A DNA stretch of 64,000 nucleotides. Source: Mycobacterium sp. (GTDB taxonomy: Bacteria > Actinomycetota > Actinomycetes > Mycobacteriales > Mycobacteriaceae). A program made the translations under genes and the position numbers. The DNA is taken from positions 124,001 to 188,000 of the forward strand of contig NZ_PKEK01000041.1 in assembly GCF_002863225.1 (NCBI RefSeq), given 5' to 3'. The notes below the pieces were generated by a model, which did not search any database, was not told the origin of the DNA, and was given only the letters and a program-made list of their open reading frames with translations. Below, piece after piece: positions 1 to 9,600 of this stretch (positions are counted from its first letter, which is position 1; each line of letters starts with the position of its first letter).

Positions 1-559
1 TGCGGTGCGACATCATCACGCCGGTCGGCACCCGCGTCGAACCGGAGCTGTACTGCAGGTAGGCGGTCTCCGGCACCTCGGCCAGGGCGAGGCTGGGACC
101 GTCGGTGGCATCGATGTTCAACGAGTCGATCGCGACGATCTTCGGCGCGGTGTCCATGCGTGACTGATCGACGTAGTCGCCGACGTCTTCTGCCGCCGAG
201 GACGTCGTCAGCACCACCGATGGCGCGGTATCGGCGAACACCGCGCCCACCCGGTCATAACTCGAACCGCGATGCGGCAGCGGAAGCGGGACCGCGATCA
301 TCCCGGCCTGCATCGCGCCCAGGAATGCCCGAATGTAGTCCAGACCCTGCGGGGCCAGAATGACCGCCCGATCGCCGGTCGATCCGTGGGCCCGGATTTC
401 GCGCGCCACGTTCAGCGTCTGACGAGACAGCTGCGACCACGTCAGACTCTCGGCGACGCCGGCGTAGTCCTTCTCGTAATCGGTGAACGTGAACGCGACG
501 TCGTTGGGACGCATGCTGGCACGCCCGTGGAGCATCGAGAGGATCGTCGATTGAGGCAT
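1..559 (-). CDS. fadD23: Fatty acyl-AMP ligase FadD23-like, N-terminal part (cut by window start)
   Basis: The first 186 codons of a FadD-type adenylating enzyme read from an ATG at 559 down to base 1 with no stop; the rest lies outside the window. The translation starts MPQSTILSMLHGRASMRPND and carries the AMP-binding P-loop motif YLQYSSGSTRVPTGV near residue 172, the FAAL form of the motif. FAALs activate a long-chain fatty acid as acyl-adenylate and load it onto a partner polyketide synthase. The downstream genes (PE-PPE protein, MmpL, PapA, divergent bimodular PKS) match the composition of the trehalose polyphleate locus of M. smegmatis, where the ligase is FadD23, so this enzyme probably supplies the starter acid. 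The family is clear; the exact FadD number is inferred from context. Confidence 0.85.
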   Translation of the reverse strand, partial: MPQSTILSMLHGRASMRPNDVAFTFTDYEKDYAGVAESLTWSQLSRQTLNVAREIRAHGSTGDRAVILAPQGLDYIRAFLGAMQAGMIAVPLPLPHRGSSYDRVGAVFADTAPSVVLTTSSAAEDVGDYVDQSRMDTAPKIVAIDSLNIDATDGPSLALAEVPETAYLQYSSGSTRVPTGVMMSHR

Positions 560-604
560 ATTTCGTCCGTACTGGTAGTCGATTTAAGGGCCCGGACTCA
601 ACGG

Positions 605-1747
605 TCAGCTTCCCGATTCGCTTGCGCCGTGCGACAGCACCGACAAGGCACCGCTGAGGGCCTGCGATAACGGATCGGCACCGCCGCCGAATGTGGCTTG
701 GTTCGTCGGAGCGGTGACCACTGCCGGGTCAAAACCGTGCACCGGGTCCACCTGAACCGGCGCCGTCGCCGGATCGTCGTTCCTAATGTAGCCCGCATTT
801 ACACGGGGGATAAGTATCGCGTCGAGCTTGTTGAGCGTGTCTTCGGGAATACCGATGTACTTCAAAGGCATGACCAGCGGAAGATGCTGCTCCGGGACCA
901 TGATCGTGGTGTCTTTGGCGCCCCGCGCATTGATGGTTGTCCGGATGTTTCCGGGCGGCACCATGCTCGCGTTGGTGAATGCCACCGCTGTGTGACCAGT
1001 GGCCAGGCCCAACAGGGTGTTGGCGAAAGCGAACATGTTGTCCGGGCGGTCCGGGAAGTCGGCGATCGAGTCGTAGGCGGCCACGAACCGGTTGGTGTCG
1101 AACTGGCTGACGTATTCCGGGGGCATGGTGTAGTCGAGCGCCGGGACGACGCTGCCGACCGGGAACGTCGCCCGGAGGAAGCTCTGGCCGAAGGCATGCC
1201 TGCCGATCGGGTCACCGAAGGTGGCGAAGTTCAGCGTGTTGGGCGGGGGAGCGTCCGGGGCCGAAGCCAGCCGGGATTGTTCACCGTCGACCACGAATCC
1301 ACCCTCGGACAGGCCGATGGCCGTACCGGGCCGACCGGTGGTGCGGATTGCCCCGTCGAGGTTGTCGACACCGACGTCGACTGACTCGCCGACGCTCTGG
1401 CCGTCCAGGCCGACGCCCGGGAACTGCTTGTCGATGTTGTTGATTTCGCCGCGGAGGCCCGGGAACAGCCGCGCGAGCACGTGGCCCTGGACCTGGCCGG
1501 CGGGGTAGCGGACGATTTGCCGCTGTTGGCCGGGGAACCACTCCGCGCCTTCCATGCGGATGTAGTTGTCGTACGGGACACCCAGAACGTGCGCGCCACC
1601 GAGGGCGTAGGCGGTCTGGTCGCCGGGCGCTCCCGGGGTCGGCGGGCCGCTGATCTCCGGGCCGTCGGCCCCAGCGGTCCCGACGCCGAAACACCCTGTG
1701 GCACCGACGGTTACCAGTGCCGATACTCCTGCAAGAAGCTTCTTCAT
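605..1747 (-). CDS. Secreted PE-PPE-domain serine hydrolase/acyltransferase of the TPP locus (Chp2-like)
   Basis: A 380-residue protein with an N-terminal signal segment ([15 protein letters not shown]...) and an alpha/beta-hydrolase PE-PPE domain. The nucleophile elbow GLSEG puts the catalytic Ser at about residue 147. I chose the ATG at 1747 because AGGGG sits just upstream and the signal peptide starts there; a start 15 codons upstream would bury it. There is no true PE domain although the family is often called PE. Relatives (Chp1, Chp2) transesterify acyl groups between acyltrehaloses outside the cytoplasm. In M. smegmatis the corresponding protein is needed for the last step of TPP assembly in the outer envelope, so that role is inferred here. 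It lies 57 nt after mmpL and 45 nt before fadD, consistent with one transcript. Confidence 0.85.
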   Translation of the reverse strand: MKKLLAGVSALVTVGATGCFGVGTAGADGPEISGPPTPGAPGDQTAYALGGAHVLGVPYDNYIRMEGAEWFPGQQRQIVRYPAGQVQGHVLARLFPGLRGEINNIDKQFPGVGLDGQSVGESVDVGVDNLDGAIRTTGRPGTAIGLSEGGFVVDGEQSRLASAPDAPPPNTLNFATFGDPIGRHAFGQSFLRATFPVGSVVPALDYTMPPEYVSQFDTNRFVAAYDSIADFPDRPDNMFAFANTLLGLATGHTAVAFTNASMVPPGNIRTTINARGAKDTTIMVPEQHLPLVMPLKYIGIPEDTLNKLDAILIPRVNAGYIRNDDPATAPVQVDPVHGFDPAVVTAPTNQATFGGGADPLSQALSGALSVLSHGASESGS

Positions 1748-1804
1748 ACCTACCCCTGACCACGTGGGTGCGTGTCGTAGTTTCACATACATATCGGATG
1801 CGCG

Positions 1805-4804
1805 CTAACTCGTCTGCGCCTGGCTCAGGCCGGCTGCCGGCCTGCGTCGGCCCGGCCGCGAGGGCCACCAGTTGGCCTGACCCATCAGCGCCGCGATGGC
1901 GGGAACCGTGATGGTTCGAACCAGGAACGTGTCGAGCAGAATGCCGACGCCGATCACGACACCGCCCTGAACCACTGTGCCGATGCTGGAGAACAGCAAG
2001 CCCGCCATCGAGGCGGCGAAAATCAGGCCTGCCGCGGTGATCACGCCGCCGGTCGAACTCAGCGTGCGGATGATGCCGTAACGCGCGCTGTGTGGCGACT
2101 CATCGCGCATTCGGGAGACAAGCAACATGTTGTAGTCGGCTCCGACCGCGACCAGCACCACGAAGGCCAACGGCGGCACGCTCCAGTGCAGTTGCTGGCC
2201 GAGGATGAATTGGAAGAACACCGCACCGATGCCCACCGCGGACAGGTACGAAATCACGACGGAGGCGACCAGATACAGCGGCGCGACGATCGCCCGCAGC
2301 AGCACGATCAGCGTCAGCAGCACGACCAGCAGGGTCGCCGCGATGATGAACCGGATGTCGTGCTGGTAGTAGTCACGGGTGTCCTTGAGGCCGACGGTGT
2401 AGCCCGCCATCGAGATCTTGGCGTCCGACAGCGCGGTGTTCGGTTGGGCGCCCTTCGCGGTCGCCAGGATCGAATTCACCTGATCCATGGCCTCGGTGCT
2501 GAACGGATTGAGCTTGGTTTGCACCAGGTACCGCACCGAATGGCCGTCGGCGGAGATGAACACCTTGGCGGCGTCCTGGAACTCCTTCAGGTGAAGCAGT
2601 TGCGCCGGGATGTTGAATCCGCCCATCGACGGCTGCGCGGCGTCTTTCTTCAGCGACAGCAGGAACGTTGCCGACTCGCTGAGCCCGGCACCCAACTGCT
2701 TGACCTGGTCGACCAGCTGGTTGACCGCATCGGCGATCTGGCGGCTGCCACCGGCGAACTGATTGGCGCCGCCTTGCAGCTGGTCGAGATTGCCCTGCAG
2801 ACCGCCGGGCTGGTCCATTCCCAGCGATTGCAGCACACCGGTCAACTTCTTGATCGACGCCCGCATCTTGTCGGTCGATGCCTTGAGCTGGTTTTTGTCC
2901 GGGTAGTCCTGCATCTGGCGGGCCAGGTCGTTGATCGCGTCGAGATGTTCCTGGTCACGGCCGCCGAGCAACTGCTCGAAAGCGCCGCGGGTGTCGGCGC
3001 AGGACTCATCGAGATCGCAGGTGGGGTTGCCCTCCAGCGCCTTCACCACCGGGAGGATCCATCCGAACAGGTTCTTGGCCCCGGTGTAGTTCCAGCCCAT
3101 GTCGTTGCCGATCACGTTGACGTGGTCGATGAGCTGCGCCGCGAGGTCGACCTCGTGAACCAGCGTCTCGCCGCTGTACTGGTCCTTCGACGACTTGAAG
3201 GTGCTCTCCAACTCCTGAACGCTGGACGCCAGCTCGGTGACCTGGCCGCGGACCTCGTCGAGTTTGTCGGCCAGCGTGACTGAACCCTCCGACAGCTGGT
3301 TGAGGTCGTTGGTGTGGTCGTTGATCAGCGTCGATCCGCCGGCCAGGAACGAGCCGATGGCGCCCGCCTGGTAGGTGGCCCGGAATTGTTCCGGCACGTT
3401 CCCGGTGGGTCGGGTGATGCCGCTGATCGCCGCGACGTTCGGCAGCTGGCTGACCCGGTCCGCCATCTGCTCCAGGTCGGCGAGGGCTTGGGGATTACGC
3501 AGGTCGCGCGGTGACTGAATGAAGAGGTACTCCGGGATCGACTGGTTCACCGGGAAGTGGTGGTCCAGTGCGGTGTAGCCGAGCGAGCTCGGGGTAGACG
3601 CGCCCAGCGCTTTGCGGTCGTCGTAGTTGTAGCGGACCAGCCCCGCGCAGCTGGCCAGTGCCGCCAGCACCAGCAAGCTGGCAACCAAATGGAGCCGCGG
3701 CCGGCGCACGATGCGGATACCCGAACGCCGCCAGAAGGGCGCGGTCAGCTCACGTCGCGGCTTGACCCACCCGCGTCGGCCGGCGAGGGCGATGATGGCG
3801 GGCAACAAGGTCATCGCGGCCAGGAAGGCCACGCCGATACCGATCGCCGAAGCGATACCGACCGTCTGGAAGATGCCCATTCGGGCGAAGCTGATGACCA
3901 GGAAGGTGATGCCGACGGTGCTGGCGGACGCCGCGATCACCTTGCCGATCGAGAGCAACGCCTTCTTGAGCGCCGTTTCGTGGTTCTCGCCCAGCCGCAG
4001 ATAGTCGTGATATCGGCTGATCAAGAAGACGGCGTAGTCCGTTCCGGCGCCGGCCATGATGGCACTCAGGAAGACGATGGACTGATTCGAGACTCCGGCG
4101 CCGGTCACAAAGGAGTAGGCGGCGACCACCGACTGGGCGATCACCAGCGACAGCCCGATCGAGATCAGCGGCAACAGCATCGTGATCAGGCTGCGGTAGA
4201 CGATCAGCAAGACGACGAGCACGAGGACGCCGATAGCCAGCTCGATCGGCATCCGGTCATGTTGACCCGCGACGGTGAGGTCGGCGACGGTGCCCGCGGG
4301 CCCGGTCAGATTCGCCTTCAGCGAGCTCCCGGCGACGGTGTGTTTGACGACGTCGGCGATGTGGTTGAACGCCTCGTAGGACCGCGGCGTGCCCAGCTCG
4401 CCGGCCACCCCGACAGGCAGCACCCAGGCCTTGTTGTCCTTGCTGGTGACGATCGACTTCAGCGGTGGCGTACTGATGAAGTCCTGCAGCATCACCACAT
4501 TGGCGGTGTCTTTGCGCAGGGTGTCCGCCAGCGCGCGGTAGGTGGCCTCGTCCGCGGGGCTGAGCCCCTTGTCGTCGGTGAGGACGACCAGCAGGAGATC
4601 CTCGGAGCCCGCTTCGTGGAAGGCCTCGGTCATCTTGCGCGCGGTGACGTTGGACGGCGCGTCGCTGGGCAGGATCGACAGCGGATGCTTCTCGGACATC
4701 TCGTTGAGCGACGGGAACGACAGCGGCAGGGCTACCGCGATCGCGACCCAGACCCCGATCACCACCCATGGCCATCGCACTACGAAATCGGCTAGTCGTC
4801 GCAT
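1805..4804 (-). CDS. mmpL10: MmpL-family RND lipid exporter (MmpL10-like)
   Basis: A 999-residue RND transporter with the usual MmpL layout: a first membrane helix at about 13-33, a periplasmic porter loop, helices 2-6 (about 185-340), helix 7 near 375-395, a very large second loop (about 395-780) with long Gln/Glu/Leu helical stretches, then helices 8-12. The paired proton-relay motifs are visible as GAGTDYAVF in the first bundle and VGADYNMLL in the second. MmpL proteins move lipids to the periplasm using the proton gradient. Next to PapA3-like and PE-PPE genes, the likely cargo is the diacyltrehalose precursor of trehalose polyphleates. ATG start; 100 nt separate it from papA. The MmpL call is certain, the cargo is inferred. 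Confidence 0.9.
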   Translation of the reverse strand: MRRLADFVVRWPWVVIGVWVAIAVALPLSFPSLNEMSEKHPLSILPSDAPSNVTARKMTEAFHEAGSEDLLLVVLTDDKGLSPADEATYRALADTLRKDTANVVMLQDFISTPPLKSIVTSKDNKAWVLPVGVAGELGTPRSYEAFNHIADVVKHTVAGSSLKANLTGPAGTVADLTVAGQHDRMPIELAIGVLVLVVLLIVYRSLITMLLPLISIGLSLVIAQSVVAAYSFVTGAGVSNQSIVFLSAIMAGAGTDYAVFLISRYHDYLRLGENHETALKKALLSIGKVIAASASTVGITFLVISFARMGIFQTVGIASAIGIGVAFLAAMTLLPAIIALAGRRGWVKPRRELTAPFWRRSGIRIVRRPRLHLVASLLVLAALASCAGLVRYNYDDRKALGASTPSSLGYTALDHHFPVNQSIPEYLFIQSPRDLRNPQALADLEQMADRVSQLPNVAAISGITRPTGNVPEQFRATYQAGAIGSFLAGGSTLINDHTNDLNQLSEGSVTLADKLDEVRGQVTELASSVQELESTFKSSKDQYSGETLVHEVDLAAQLIDHVNVIGNDMGWNYTGAKNLFGWILPVVKALEGNPTCDLDESCADTRGAFEQLLGGRDQEHLDAINDLARQMQDYPDKNQLKASTDKMRASIKKLTGVLQSLGMDQPGGLQGNLDQLQGGANQFAGGSRQIADAVNQLVDQVKQLGAGLSESATFLLSLKKDAAQPSMGGFNIPAQLLHLKEFQDAAKVFISADGHSVRYLVQTKLNPFSTEAMDQVNSILATAKGAQPNTALSDAKISMAGYTVGLKDTRDYYQHDIRFIIAATLLVVLLTLIVLLRAIVAPLYLVASVVISYLSAVGIGAVFFQFILGQQLHWSVPPLAFVVLVAVGADYNMLLVSRMRDESPHSARYGIIRTLSSTGGVITAAGLIFAASMAGLLFSSIGTVVQGGVVIGVGILLDTFLVRTITVPAIAALMGQANWWPSRPGRRRPAAGLSQAQTS

Positions 4805-4904
4805 TTAGCTTTCCCCCCGGGATGAGTTACACCGCACAATTTCGCACCGTTCCCATCCGGCGATTGCGCACTTCAGACTGGCCGCAGCCATCGACGAGCC
4901 CACG

Positions 4905-6326
4905 TCAGGCGACGCGTCCCCAGTGCCCGCTGTCGGCGACCCGCACGCACACAGACCTCATCGCCTCCATGTAGCGGGTGGCCGACTTCAGGGCAATGGG
5001 GTTGTCGGGATGCATGATCGCCATCACCGTGCCCTCTTTGTATCGGAAAATGTAGATAGTCAGCTGGTAGGAGAACCGGCCGTCGGGATAGATCCCGATG
5101 TTGTCCGCCAGGCCCAGGTCGCCCGCCGCGAGGATGGCGTTGAGCGGAGCGGCCCCACCGTGCAGAAAGTTCGACACCGGGAAGTTCGGCTGCGGCCACT
5201 TCAGCCACGGCGCCAGCTCCAGAACGCGGTAATACGGCACCCGCGCCATGTCCAGGCCGGAGTCGAACGAGGTCTGCGCCGCGTAGGCCGCCTCGTTGAA
5301 CGACGTCGCGGCGATCGGCACGGTGACCGGTATCAGGCCGGTGAACCAGCCTTGCGTCATGAAATTGTCCGCGCCGGTGCGCGAATCCCGTGGCGTGAGC
5401 CCGTAGTAGGTCAGGGCGCCGGTGAACTCGTGCTCCACCAGGGCCAGACATGCGTAGATACCACCGACGAAACGCGCGCCGGCCGTCCCGCACGCCGCGT
5501 CGAACCGCTCGGCCTGGGCTGGATCCATCAGCAATTCAGACGACATCTCGCTGCTGATCGTCTTGTTCGGGTCGCCCAGCGGAAGGGGGAACTCGGGGAA
5601 GCCGCCGTCGTTGTTCTCGGCGAAGTCGATCCAGGCCTGTACGCCCGGCGAATCCAGCGTCAGCTGGGAGGTGGATTCGCGCTCGCGGACGCAGAAATCG
5701 TCGAAGCTACCGGCGTCGGGGAGCTCGAGTGCCTCACCGCCGCTGCTCAGCGCGGCATACATGCCGTTGGCCTCGATCATCGTGGTGCCGATCAGCGTCG
5801 CGTCGCCGTGAACGTGGTCCATCGCGACGAAGAAGGTGAATTGGCCCTCGCGTTGGACCACCCCGAAGGTGAAGCAGCCCCACTCCAGCGGACTGGGAAT
5901 CGCGGTGGTGTGCCGGTGGATCTCGTCGACGGTCATGTAGCCCTGGTCGACCGGCTCGAATTCGATCTCGGAGGGATCAGTGATCGTGTGCCGGATGAAT
6001 CCGCCGTCGTCGGTGCGCTCGAACCAGCTGCGGAAAGTGTCGTGTCGGCGCAGGTAGGCGTTGAGCGCGACGTCCATGGCGGCGATGTCGCACTCACCCT
6101 TGGCGTCGCAGCTGGCGATGATCTGCCGGGAGAAGTTCAATCCGGCGGCGTCCCGCTCGTAGTAGTTACGTAGGTGCTGGCCCTGCATATAACTGACCGG
6201 CACCGAGCTCACCGGCGCCTGGCGCGCTTTGTCCGCAGCCGTAGGAGTCGGGTGCCAGGAGGTGACATTGCCCGGGGTCAGCGTCCACTCACTCAGTGAG
6301 CCGACCGTAATTTGCCCGATGCGCAA
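4905..6326 (-). CDS. papA3: PapA3-like trehalose acyltransferase, TTG start
   Basis: A 473-residue polyketide-associated acyltransferase of the condensation-domain/BAHD-like fold. The catalytic HxxxD motif is HVHGD (His171, Asp175). The N-terminus (MRIGQITVGSLSEW...VTSWHPTP) resembles PapA1/PapA2/PapA3 rather than PapA5. PapA enzymes move an acyl chain from CoA or a PKS carrier onto trehalose; in the TPP pathway PapA3 makes the acylated trehalose that MmpL exports. The start codon is TTG at 6326, fixed by a near-perfect Shine-Dalgarno AGGAGGAAGT at 6331-6340; no ATG gives a complete N-terminus. It is the first gene of the minus-strand papA-mmpL-PE-fadD run and is divergent from the PKS. Confidence 0.88.
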   Translation of the reverse strand: MRIGQITVGSLSEWTLTPGNVTSWHPTPTAADKARQAPVSSVPVSYMQGQHLRNYYERDAAGLNFSRQIIASCDAKGECDIAAMDVALNAYLRRHDTFRSWFERTDDGGFIRHTITDPSEIEFEPVDQGYMTVDEIHRHTTAIPSPLEWGCFTFGVVQREGQFTFFVAMDHVHGDATLIGTTMIEANGMYAALSSGGEALELPDAGSFDDFCVRERESTSQLTLDSPGVQAWIDFAENNDGGFPEFPLPLGDPNKTISSEMSSELLMDPAQAERFDAACGTAGARFVGGIYACLALVEHEFTGALTYYGLTPRDSRTGADNFMTQGWFTGLIPVTVPIAATSFNEAAYAAQTSFDSGLDMARVPYYRVLELAPWLKWPQPNFPVSNFLHGGAAPLNAILAAGDLGLADNIGIYPDGRFSYQLTIYIFRYKEGTVMAIMHPDNPIALKSATRYMEAMRSVCVRVADSGHWGRVA

Positions 6327-6664
6327 AAGAACTTCCTCCTCAGTTGAACGGCTCCGGGCCGGCCGCTGGTGCTCGCGGCGAGACCAAGATAGCCCGCTCG
6401 GCTGTCAGTGTCGCCCCAGCAACAGACGCCTGTACGCATTGCCCGACCGGGTCAATGATGTCAAGCCCGACACCTATTGACATAGATCCACACGGCGTGC
6501 CTAAGGGTGACCTTAGCCATACCCTGCGGTACGGTTCGCGGAGTCCGGCACCGTCGCCGGAGCCACACTTGCAATAGTCGCCCGCGGCAGCAATTCTGTT
6601 GCGCATCCGGGCCGAACGCGGCGACCGAATCTTTCTCACCGTCCCCAAGTCGAGAGGACAACGC
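6327..6664. promoter_or_regulatory. Divergent papA3/pks control region
   Basis: 338 bp without a gene between the divergent papA and pks starts, so it must carry both promoters. On the plus strand I see a consensus -35 TTGACA at 6477-6482, a TANNNT -10 candidate TACCCT at 6520-6525, and between them a perfect interrupted palindrome (separate entry). The spacing from TTGACA to TACCCT is too long for a standard promoter, so the real pks -10 may instead be the TAAGGG-like stretch inside the palindrome (19 bp spacing). The pks start ATG at 6665 has GAGAGGA upstream. I see no clear minus-strand promoter beyond the papA Shine-Dalgarno. Confidence 0.45.
6501..6516. promoter_or_regulatory. Candidate operator: palindrome CTAAGG-N4-CCTTAG
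   Basis: Two perfect 6-bp arms around GTGA, 149 bp before the pks start and just downstream of a TTGACA box. A dyad of this size next to a -10/-35 suits a dimeric repressor. It resembles the halves of an iron box (IdeR, TTAGGTTAGSCTAACCTAA) only loosely, so the regulator is unknown. Confidence 0.35.
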
Positions 6665-9600
6665 ATGGCATCCGTCGAAGGCCAGCAGCAGTCAACACCC
6701 CGTTTTGCGATCGTCGGTTACGCCGCACGCCTCCCTGGAGCCGCGAACGCCGACGAGTTCTGGGATGTGCTGCGCGAGGGCCGGGACGCGATCTCCGAAG
6801 TTCCCGCCGACCGGTGGGATGTCGACGAATTCTTCGACCCCGACCCCGACACCCCGGGCAAGGTCGCGACGCGGCGGGCGGGTTTCGTCGACGACGTCAC
6901 AGGGTTCGACGCGCCGTTCTTCGGCATGTCGACGCGCGAGGTCAGGATGCTGGACCCGCAGCACCGGTTGCTGTTGGAGACGGCCTGGCGGGCGGTCGAG
7001 CATTCCGGAACTGCGCCAACATCTTTGGCGAATTCCAACACCGGTGTGTTCATCGGTTTGGCCACTCACGACTACCTGGGCATGGCGTCCGGAGAGCTGA
7101 CGTTCCCCGAGATCGAGGCCTACATGGCGATCGGGACGTCCAACGCCGCCGCGGCCGGCCGGATCAGTTTCCGGCTGGGTCTACAGGGCCCGGCCGTCGC
7201 CGTCGACACCGCGTGCAGCTCCTCGCTGGTGGCCATCCACCAGGCATGTCAGGCACTGCAGCTCGGGGAGTGCGACCTGGCCCTGGCCGGTGGCGCGAAC
7301 GTCCTGCTCACCCCGGCGACGATGATCACCTTCTCCAGCGCACACATGCTCTCGCCCGACGGCCGATGCAAGACCTTCGACGCGGCCGCCGACGGCTACG
7401 TACGTGGTGAGGGTTGCGGCGTCATCGTCATCAAACGACTCGAAGACGCGATCAACGACGGCGACCACATCCGCGCCGTCATCCGCGGCAGTGCGATCAA
7501 CCAGGACGGCGCCTCGGGCGGCCTGACCGTTCCCAATGGTGTTGCGCAACAACGGGTTATCACCGACGCGCTGAAACGCTCCGGCCTCACCCCGGCCGAC
7601 GTCGACTACCTGGAGGCGCACGGCACCGGAACGTCGCTGGGCGACCCGATCGAAGCGCAGGCCGCCGGCGCGGTACTCGGAGAGGGCCGCAAGGACGGCG
7701 CCCCGCTGCTGATCGGTTCGGCGAAGACCAACATCGGGCACCTGGAGGCCGCCGCGGGCATCGCGGGTGTCATCAAGGTGATCCTCTCGCTCGAGAACGA
7801 ACTGATCCCCGCGCACCTGCACTTCGAGAACCCGTCGCCGCACATCCCGTGGGAGCGGCTGGCGCTCGAGGTGGTCAAGGAGGCCACCCCGTGGGAGCGC
7901 ACCGACAAGCCACGCATCGCCGGCGTCAGCTCGTTCGGGTTCGCCGGCACCAACGCGCACGTCATCCTCGAAGAAGCACCCGCGCAAGTTGCGCCGGTGA
8001 TCGACGCCCCGACCGACGAGGCCGCGGACAAGCGATTCCACATCCTGCCGGTCTCGGCCCGCACACCGGAAGCGCTGGTTCAGGTTGCCGAGCAGTACCG
8101 CGACTGGCTGAGTGCCAATCCGGACGCGACGCTGGCCGACGTCTGCCTGACCACCGGGGTGGGCCGCGCGCACTTCGAGCATCGGGCCGCATTGGTGGTC
8201 AACTCCAAGGAAGCTGCCGGCGACCTGCTCGGTGCAGTCGCCGACGACCGCCCGGCACCGGGCCTGGTGCGTGGGGTGTCTGATGCCGCGCCGAAAACCG
8301 CATGGTTGTTCACCGGTCAGGGCAGTCAGTACCCGGGCATGGCGCACGAGCTCTACCTCACCGAGCCGGTGTTCGCCGAGACCCTGGACCGTTGCGCCGC
8401 CGCGGTGGCCGACGTGCTCGAAAAGCCGTTGCTGGACGTAATTTTCGACATCGACGGCCCAGATGCCGAAGAGACGCTGAAGCAGACCACCTACGCGCAG
8501 CCGGCGTTGTTCGCGGTCGAGCTCGGGCTGGCCCGGCTCTGGCAGTCCTGGGGCTTCGAGCCGGCCGTGGTCCTAGGCCACAGTGTCGGCCAGTATTCGG
8601 CGGCATGCGTCGCCGGCGTGTTCAGCTTGGAAGACGGGGCGAAGCTGATGGCCGAGCGCGGCCGCCTCTTCGGCAGCCTGCCCGCCGGTGGCCGGATGGT
8701 CGCGGTGTTCGCCGCCGCCGAGCGCGTCGAGAGCCTCACCGACCAGTTCCCGAGTCTCTCGGTCGCGGCATACAACGGTGCGAACACGGTATTGTCCGGT
8801 CCCGCAGGCGATTTGGACAAGGCAGTCTCAACCCTTACTGCTGACGGTGTGCGCTGCGACTGGCTGGAAACCAGCCACGCGTTCCACTCGGCGCTGCTGG
8901 ACCCGATCCTCGACGAATTCGAGAAGTACGCCGACGGCTTCAAATACGCATCGCCGCAACGGATTCTGGTCGACAACCGGACCGGTGCAGTGATCGGCCG
9001 CAGTCAGAAACTGGACGGCAACTACTGGCGCCGCCACGCGCGTCAGCCGGTCGAATTCGCCAAGAGCGTGCAGACGTTGTCTGAACTGGGTTGCAAGGTG
9101 TTGCTGGAAATCGGCCCGCAGCCGGTGCTCACCGCGTCGGCTCTGCGGGCCTGGCCGGACCCGGCGACGTCACCGCGGGCGATCGCGTCGCTGCGGAAGA
9201 ACACCGCCGACCACCGTCAGATCACCGAAGCACTCGCCGACGCTTACGTCTTGGGGGCCCTGCCCGACTTCGGGGCGGTACAACACGGACCGGCACGCAA
9301 GCTCGACCTGCCGACCTATCCGTTCCAGCACCGCCAGTACTGGTTCCGCGAGAACCGCGAGCTGCCGACGCAGCAGTCGCACGTCACCTCGACCAGCGAA
9401 ACGGTCCGCCTGCTCGAAGACGGCAAATTCGAGGACCTGGCCAAACTCCTCGGCGGAGCCGACGACAACGGCCAGACCGTCGGCGTGCTGACAAAGCTTG
9501 CGGCACAACACAATGCCCAGCGCAAGACCCAATCCATCTCCGATGCGCGTTACGAGTTCCGCTGGGACAAGGTGAACGCGGCGGCCCCCGCCGATCTGAG

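Noticed and set aside
605-1747. Lipoprotein call for the PE-PPE hydrolase (VGATGC)
   Set aside because: The residue three before Cys is Ala, not Leu/Val/Ile, so the lipobox is poor; a plain signal peptide or anchor is safer.
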